From the NCBI GenBank assembly GCA_964520885.1, contig CAZFQD010000102.1:1-8049 (forward strand): a stretch of DNA of 8,049 nt, written 5' to 3'. The notes under the pieces are model-generated. The model did no database searches. It had not been told where the DNA came from and worked only from the letters and a program-made list of their open reading frames with translations. Origin of the DNA: CAZFQD01 sp964520885 (GTDB lineage Bacteria; Bacillota; Clostridia; Oscillospirales; SIG519). Position 1 is the first letter of the stretch. Each line of letters starts with the position of its first letter. The translations under genes and the position numbers were made by a program. Of the stretch, positions 5,309 to 8,049 are shown one piece after another.

Positions 5309-6461
5309 AAAATATATTATTTAATATATCATATGCTAAAATATCCTTTGGCTTTTTTTCTAACTCGGTAATATTATTTTTTGTTATTATAGTAACCTTA
5401 GCCTCATTTGAAGAAAATGTTGAAAGGTCATTTGCAATTATTACATCAAGATTTTTATTTTTTAATTTTTGTTTAGCGTTTTCTATTAAATTACTGCTTT
5501 CTGTCGCAAAACCAATTAATATTTGCTGTTTTTTTAATTTTCCCAATTCAAATAAAATATCTGTGGTTTTTGAAAACTCAATAATTAACTTATCGTCTTT
5601 TTTCTTTATTTTCTCTTTGCTAAACTCGCTCGGCTTATAATCCGATACTGCGGCGACCGAAAAAACAATATTAGTATTATCATATTCATTTAAAACAGCA
5701 TTGGACATTTCATTAACGGTGCTAACATTTATTACATTAATTCCTTCAATAACTCTATTTAAATTTGCTAAAACGAGAGTAACATTTGCCCCCATAGCCT
5801 TACAGGCTTTGGCAATGCTAATACCCATTAGTCCCGATGAGGAATTTGAAATAAATCTTATAGGGTCTATATATTCTCTTGTTGCCCCTGCTGTAATTAA
5901 AACATTTTTACCTAATAGTTTTTTTTCTGTAAAGAAATTATCAATAGTTTCTAAAATATAAGGAATATTTTTTAATCGCCCTTTGCCTTTAACTCCGCAA
6001 GCTAACATACCTTCATCGGTTTTTATAAACTTACTGCCCCTATTTGATAAAACATTTATGTTATTAATTATTGCAGGATTATTATACATATTTGAGTTCA
6101 TAGCAGGAGCATATATTACCTTATTGGGATTTGCCGCCGCAAGCACGGAACTAACTAAATCATCCGCTATTCCGTTTGCTGCTTTGCCTATAATATTATA
6201 AGTAGCGGGGACTACTAAAACTAAATCGCACTCGGTGGAATGGGAAATATGTGTTAAGTGAGTATGCTGTTCATCTGAGAACATATCAACAAAAACTTTA
6301 TTTTTAGTTAGAGTTTCAAAAACCATAGGAGAAATAAACTTAGCCCCATTACTTGTCATCACAACAAAAACTTCATAGCCTTTTTTGACTAATTTGCTTG
6401 CAATTTCTGCACTTTTATAAGCCGCTATTGAACCTGTAACGCAAAGTAAAACCTTTTTCAT
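5307..6461 (-). CDS. coaBC: Bifunctional phosphopantothenoylcysteine decarboxylase / phosphopantothenate-cysteine ligase
   Basis: CoaBC joins 4'-phosphopantothenate to cysteine using a nucleotide triphosphate, and decarboxylates the product to 4'-phosphopantetheine. The protein is 384 aa. The N-terminal CoaC domain (about 1-180) is an FMN-binding HFCD flavoprotein: GSIAAYKSAE (10-19), the active-site histidine in HISHS (His74), APAMNSNMY (118-126, Asn122) and the flexible flap with Cys155 in GMLACGVKGKGR. The C-terminal CoaB domain (about 183-384) shows ITAGATREYIDPIRFISN (189-206, Asn206), AAVSDY (270-275), the KIKK motif (284-287), GFATE (317-321) and IIANDLS (341-347). ATG at 6461 has AAGGGTG upstream. 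It is the first gene behind the FMN riboswitch, notable because its own decarboxylase domain belongs to a family that needs FMN. Confidence 0.97.
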   Translation of the reverse strand: MKKVLLCVTGSIAAYKSAEIASKLVKKGYEVFVVMTSNGAKFISPMVFETLTKNKVFVDMFSDEQHTHLTHISHSTECDLVLVVPATYNIIGKAANGIADDLVSSVLAAANPNKVIYAPAMNSNMYNNPAIINNINVLSNRGSKFIKTDEGMLACGVKGKGRLKNIPYILETIDNFFTEKKLLGKNVLITAGATREYIDPIRFISNSSSGLMGISIAKACKAMGANVTLVLANLNRVIEGINVINVSTVNEMSNAVLNEYDNTNIVFSVAAVSDYKPSEFSKEKIKKKDDKLIIEFSKTTDILFELGKLKKQQILIGFATESSNLIENAKQKLKNKNLDVIIANDLSTFSSNEAKVTIITKNNITELEKKPKDILAYDILNNIF

Positions 6462-6500
6462 TTAATCACCCTTTTGCTATTTTATGTTATTATTATACTC

Positions 6501-6540
6501 AAAAAAACCAAAAATCCCAAAAGCATAATACTTCAGGGAT
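6501..6540 (-). terminator. Intrinsic terminator forming the riboswitch expression platform
   Basis: In the minus-strand transcript AUCCC pairs with GGGAU (plus 6536-6540 with 6514-6518). After a U-U mismatch the stem continues as GAAG with CUUU (one G-U), closing a 7-nt loop. A run UUUUUGGUUUUUUU follows immediately. It lies between the FMN aptamer and the coaBC ribosome binding site. A competing hairpin is possible, in which UAGGG (plus 6558-6562) pairs with CCCUG (6534-6538) and sequesters the 5' arm. This fits FMN-induced premature termination; the antiterminator pairing is my inference. Confidence 0.85.
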
Positions 6541-6568
6541 AAAAACAGGCATAAAAACCCTATTTTAA

Positions 6569-6697
6569 ATACCCTCTCTCATCCAGACTTTACTGTCGGC
6601 TCTGGAATTTGACCAGATCAGCTTTCGCTCGCGGGCTTATAGAATTTTAAAATTCTATCTACCGCCGGTAAGGAATTTCACCTAACCCTGAAGATAT
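6569..6697 (-). promoter_or_regulatory. FMN riboswitch (RFN element) upstream of coaBC
   Basis: The minus strand carries the near-invariant RFN segments in order: GGUGAAAUUCC, ACCGGCGGUA, GCCCGCGAGC, AAAUUCCAGAGCCGACAGU and AAGUCUGGAUGAGAGA. Closing helix P1 is AUAUCUUC (plus 6690-6697) with GAGGGUAU (6569-6576), 8 bp including two G-U pairs. The variable P3 arm is a self-complementary AU-rich hairpin at 6639-6658. FMN binding is known to turn such operons off, here probably through the terminator at 6501-6540. The element normally precedes riboflavin biosynthesis or transport genes. Here the first genes behind it are coaBC and panBCD, with ribD and ribE only at the distal end. Confidence 0.97.
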
Positions 6698-6715
6698 ACT
6701 ATATTTATTTAATTC

Positions 6716-6744
6716 AATATATCACATATTTTTAAATAAATCAA
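6716..6744 (-). promoter_or_regulatory. Sigma-A-type promoter of the FMN riboswitch operon
   Basis: The minus strand reads TTGATT (6739-6744), a 17-bp spacer, then TATATT (6716-6721), with a TG dinucleotide one base before the -10 (extended -10). The expected transcription start at about 6705-6710 lies just ahead of the riboswitch P1 helix. The -35 begins only 19 bp after the stop of the upstream XRE gene, and no terminator is visible between them. Confidence 0.75.
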
Positions 6745-6762
6745 CTATTATTTTTTTGGTAT

Positions 6763-6832
6763 TTAATATTGCTTTGGATTATCCGTCCGTCCTAAAAGAT
6801 AATCAACACTTGTTTTATGAAAATCTGCAAGT
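6763..6832. repeat. Direct repeat, copy A (3' end of XRE copy 1)
   Basis: These 70 bp match 7345-7414 at an offset of 582 bp with only two mismatches. The first 57 bp (6763-6819) are identical, including every synonymous position. The match begins exactly at the stop codon and does not continue downstream. It encodes the shared C-terminus DFHKTSVDYLLGRTDNPKQY (Asn replaces the first Asp in copy B). Confidence 0.95.
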
Positions 6833-6975
6833 GAGGACAATACATTTGGAGGAATACACCTTTTGCCATTTTCGTAGTAGGAATATGTTCTTTGGGGTAT
6901 ATTTATGGCATTCCCAACAATAGTTTGAGATAGGTCTTTATCCTCTCGTAATTCTCTAATTCTTTTATATATCAT
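6763..6975 (-). CDS. Short XRE-family HTH transcriptional regulator (copy 1)
   Basis: A 70-aa, cytosolic, DNA-binding protein of the Cro/C1-type helix-turn-helix family. The five-helix domain occupies nearly all of it: IRELREDKDLSQ (helix 1 to start of helix 2), the HTH around residues 16-36 with recognition helix PQRTYSYYENG, and the C-terminal KTSVDYLLGRTDNP typical of Bacillota XRE repressors. ATG at 6975 is chosen because GAGGTG stands 7 nt upstream. A TTG-initiated extension to 6990 would overlap that ribosome binding site. It is paralogous to the gene at 7345-7554 (46 of 68 aligned residues identical by hand) but differs through the recognition helix. It is transcribed divergently from the small gene at 7068, with operator-like sites between. 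It probably represses both promoters; its target is not known. Confidence 0.9.
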   Translation of the reverse strand: MIYKRIRELREDKDLSQTIVGNAINIPQRTYSYYENGKRCIPPNVLSSLADFHKTSVDYLLGRTDNPKQY

Positions 6976-6982
6976 AAAAATA

Positions 6983-6988
6983 CACCTC
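6983..6988 (-). promoter_or_regulatory. Ribosome binding site deciding the start of XRE copy 1
   Basis: The minus strand reads GAGGTG, 7 nt before ATG at 6975. The divergent gene at 7068 has the same GAGGTG (7056-7061), 6 nt before its ATG, so the two leaders are near mirror images. Confidence 0.75.
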
Positions 6989-6994
6989 AAAAAT

Positions 6995-7023
6995 ATTATA
7001 TTTAGAACAAATTATTCTATTGA
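6995..7023 (-). promoter_or_regulatory. Probable promoter of XRE copy 1
   Basis: The minus strand has a perfect -10 TATAAT (6995-7000). At 17 bp spacing the -35 is weak (TCAATA, 7018-7023), which suits a regulated or repressor-sensitive promoter. The predicted start at about 6988 gives a leader of only about 13 nt. The spacer is filled by the operator-like site at 7003-7019. Confidence 0.5.
7003..7019. promoter_or_regulatory. Operator-like site 1 in the divergent promoter region
   Basis: The 17-bp imperfect palindrome TAGAACAAATTATTCTA has 7 of 8 base pairs symmetric around 7011. Its reverse complement matches the site at 7028-7044 in 14 of 17 positions. It fills the spacer of the minus promoter and ends at the -35 of the plus promoter. 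The likely ligand is one of the neighbouring XRE proteins (inference). Confidence 0.6.
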
Positions 7024-7048
7024 CATTTAGATTATATTGTTCTAAAAT
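7020..7048 (+). promoter_or_regulatory. Strong sigma-A-type promoter of the 79-aa gene
   Basis: Consensus -35 TTGACA (7020-7025), 17-bp spacer, -10 TAAAAT (7043-7048). Transcription would start near 7055, one base before the GAGGTG ribosome binding site, giving a very short leader. Operator-like site 2 covers most of the spacer and the start of the -10, so the promoter can plausibly be fully repressed. Confidence 0.75.
7028..7044. promoter_or_regulatory. Operator-like site 2 in the divergent promoter region
   Basis: TAGATTATATTGTTCTA, 17 bp, is related to the reverse complement of site 1 (14 of 17 positions). Its right half, with one flanking base on each side of the match, forms a perfect 10-bp inverted repeat with site 1: TTTAGAACAA (7001-7010) against TTGTTCTAAA (7037-7046). 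The centres of the two sites are 25 bp apart. Confidence 0.6.
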
Positions 7049-7067
7049 ATAGTATGAGGTGCTTGAT

Positions 7068-7307
7068 ATGGAATTATACAAAGAATTATTAATAAACATT
7101 TTAATGAAGTATGAAATTGAACTTTCGTTTAAGGATTGTAGCTTTGATATTGAAAAATTTACGCAAAATGAATGCTACATACTTTTGGACAAAATAAAAG
7201 CCATCATCAGAGATGACAGCCTTACAGATTTTGATTGTGTTGAAAAAATAGTATGCCTTTTTGAGGAAAGCAATATCAACGCAGGTAATAGGCACGATTT
7301 TGGATAA
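7068..7307 (+). CDS. Uncharacterised 79-aa protein with RHDFG C-terminus
   Basis: I cannot assign a function. The protein is small, probably soluble and acidic, with no signal peptide or membrane segment. Residues 1-17 and 32-68 look helical (YKELLINILMKYE; CYILLDKIKAIIRDD; CVEKIVCLFEE). There are four cysteines (24, 36, 57, 63) without a clear zinc-binding spacing. It ends in GNRHDFG. I recall similar short proteins with an acidic IIxDDSL segment and a GGNRHDFG-like end beside XRE genes in Bacillota mobile regions, but this is unverified. The ATG at 7068 is preceded by GAGGTG at 6 nt; a GTG at 7059 overlaps that site and is unlikely. It is the only plus-strand gene here, has its own consensus promoter, and sits between two paralogous repressors. 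Confidence 0.8.
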   Translation: MELYKELLINILMKYEIELSFKDCSFDIEKFTQNECYILLDKIKAIIRDDSLTDFDCVEKIVCLFEESNINAGNRHDFG

Positions 7308-7344
7308 TAATTTCGGCAAGAGTAGAACCCTTGCTCTGCATTTA

Positions 7345-7414
7345 TTAATATTGCTTTGGATTATCCGTCCGTCCTAAAAGATAATCAACACTTGTTTTAT
7401 GGAAATTTGCAAGT
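7345..7414. repeat. Direct repeat, copy B (3' end of XRE copy 2)
   Basis: Partner of 6763-6832, same orientation. Recombination between the two copies would remove the 79-aa gene and its promoter and fuse the two regulators into one intact hybrid gene. Confidence 0.95.
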
Positions 7415-7554
7415 TTATTTAATATTTCAGTTGGAATGTCTATATCTCCACATTCATAATTGCTATAAACTCTTTGGCTACAATTTAATATTTGTGCCAA
7501 ATCTTTTTGTTTTAAATCTTTATCTTCTCTTAATTCCCTAATTCGTTTATACAT
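7345..7554 (-). CDS. Short XRE-family HTH transcriptional regulator (copy 2)
   Basis: A 69-aa Cro/C1-type helix-turn-helix protein. YKRIRELREDKDLKQKDLAQIL covers helices 1-2, the recognition helix is in SQRVYSNYECG (about 26-36), and the tail FHKTSVDYLLGRTDNPKQY is identical to that of copy 1. The residues that contact DNA differ from copy 1, so the two probably read different operators while sharing the same C-terminal part. The start is ATG at 7554 with AAGGTGA 6 nt upstream. Its 3' end faces the 3' end of the 79-aa gene, with 37 bp between them. A palindrome covering its likely promoter (7576-7600) suggests autoregulation or control by the third regulator upstream. Confidence 0.9.
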   Translation of the reverse strand: MYKRIRELREDKDLKQKDLAQILNCSQRVYSNYECGDIDIPTEILNKLANFHKTSVDYLLGRTDNPKQY

Positions 7555-7571
7555 TACAGTTCACCTTAAAA

Positions 7572-7600
7572 ATTATAGGCATAGTAGATAACTGTGCCTA
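7572..7600 (-). promoter_or_regulatory. Probable promoter of XRE copy 2
   Basis: The minus strand reads TAGGCA (7595-7600), a 17-bp spacer, then perfect TATAAT (7572-7577). The -35 matches the consensus in four of six bases. The whole span is covered by the palindrome at 7576-7600, so a protein bound there would block polymerase. Confidence 0.6.
7576..7600. promoter_or_regulatory. 25-bp operator-like palindrome upstream of XRE copy 2
   Basis: The arms TAGGCATAGT (7576-7585) and ACTGTGCCTA (7591-7600) are complementary in nine of ten positions around a 5-bp centre. The half-site fits TAGGYRYWGT, which is also found twice in the inverted repeat at 7997-8042 ahead of the third regulator. Confidence 0.6.
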
Positions 7601-7624
7601 ACCAAAATTTAATTTTTGAATCAA

Positions 7625-7975
7625 TTAATCTTTGTTACTATTTACAGCTAATATAAACTGCATAATAATTTCTTCAATGCATTTTAGTTGTTTTTCATTA
7701 AGTGGTTTAAGTAAAGAAACAATATTATTAAGATCAATTTCATTGCTTTTTCCAGTTAAAATATAGTCTGTGCTTAGACCAAGAACTTTACTAATTTTTA
7801 TTATATTTTCTGCCCTCATATTTTTTTTGCCTAACTCAACACAAGAAAAGAATTGATGTGATAACTCTGCTTTTTCTGCTAACTGCTCTTGTGTTAATTT
7901 AAGTTGCTTTCTTCTGTTAATAATTCTTAATCCAATTTCCTTTGAAAGAGTACTGCTTTTTTCAGTTTTATCCAT
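7625..7975 (-). CDS. XRE-family HTH transcriptional regulator (third regulator)
   Basis: A 116-aa Cro/C1-type regulator. After a short polar N-terminus, the HTH domain spans about residues 12-75: GLRIINRRKQLKLTQEQLAEKAELS with recognition helix HQFFSCVELGKK, then the typical IIKISKVLGLSTDYILTG. Residues 79-111 form a further, probably helical, segment (LNNIVSLLKPLNEKQLKCIEEIIMQFILAV) suited to dimerisation. It is longer than and only distantly related to the two short regulators. ATG at 7975 has GGAGGG (7982-7987) 6 nt upstream. The stop lies 70 bp before the start of XRE copy 2 in the same direction. The family includes SinR-like and phage-type repressors; the sequence does not decide which, and no target can be named beyond the nearby inverted repeats. 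Confidence 0.9.
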   Translation of the reverse strand: MDKTEKSSTLSKEIGLRIINRRKQLKLTQEQLAEKAELSHQFFSCVELGKKNMRAENIIKISKVLGLSTDYILTGKSNEIDLNNIVSLLKPLNEKQLKCIEEIIMQFILAVNSNKD

Positions 7976-7996
7976 TTTTCACCCTCCGTTCATTAA

Positions 7997-8042
7997 TAGG
8001 TACTGTCAAAAATTTTACTTTAAAAACAGCTGACAGCACCTA
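7997..8042. promoter_or_regulatory. Inverted repeat upstream of the third XRE regulator (operator candidate)
   Basis: The arms TAGGTACTGTCA (7997-8008) and TGACAGCACCTA (8031-8042) are complementary in 11 of 12 positions, separated by 22 bp. They lie 9 bp upstream of the gene's ribosome binding site and close to the window edge. I do not see a convincing promoter in the same stretch; it may be partly outside the window. Confidence 0.6.
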
Positions 8043-8049
8043 ATTTTCG

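Noticed and set aside
7316..7334. Hairpin GCAAG...CTTGC between the convergent 79-aa gene and XRE copy 2 as a bidirectional terminator
   Set aside because: Only a 5-bp stem with a 9-nt loop and no T-run on either strand.
6763..8049. Toxin-antitoxin or anti-phage defence locus
   Set aside because: XRE proteins are present, but the 79-aa protein matches no toxin family that I recognise and there is no nuclease, kinase or NTPase domain. The evidence supports only a regulator cluster of mobile-element type.

Overview
The window is AT-rich bacterial DNA. Its FMN riboswitch architecture, Bacillus/Clostridium-type RibE, RibD and type III pantothenate kinase, AGGAGG-like ribosome binding sites and 'TSVDYLLGRTDNP' XRE regulators all point to a low-GC Bacillota, most likely a Clostridia-type anaerobe. 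No finer placement is possible from the sequence alone.

Positions 1 to about 6745, all on the minus strand, form one apparent vitamin/cofactor operon. In transcription order it runs: sigma-A-type promoter (6716-6744), FMN riboswitch (6569-6697), intrinsic terminator as expression platform (6501-6540), coaBC, panB, panC, panD, coaX, ribD, ribE. PanB, PanC and PanD make pantothenate, CoaX phosphorylates it, and CoaBC converts 4'-phosphopantothenate to 4'-phosphopantetheine. RibD and RibE are riboflavin enzymes. The FMN sensor therefore stands ahead of five coenzyme A genes as well as two riboflavin genes. The first gene, coaBC, encodes an enzyme whose decarboxylase domain belongs to an FMN-binding family. 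Not seen here are ketopantoate reductase, coaD, coaE, ribBA and ribH; the rib genes could continue beyond position 1.

Three spacers interrupt the operon: coaBC-panB, panD-coaX and ribD-ribE. Each is packed with repeats: a 129-bp imperfect palindrome, a double-hairpin element, a CATTGCGAG-type dispersed repeat, and several tandem arrays with a 7-bp period whose units are related to one another. Several of these abut or overlap stop codons.

Positions 6763-8049 are a small regulator cluster. Two paralogous short XRE repressors (6763-6975 and 7345-7554, both minus) flank an uncharacterised 79-aa gene on the plus strand (7068-7307). A third, longer XRE regulator (7625-7975, minus) lies upstream. 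The paralogues share an almost identical 70-bp 3' end. The divergent promoter region carries a pair of 17-bp operator-like sites in inverted orientation, and two further inverted repeats sharing a TAGGYRYWGT half-site lie upstream of the second and third regulators. This resembles a decayed or compact phage/ICE-type control region, but no integrase, structural or toxin gene is present to prove it.
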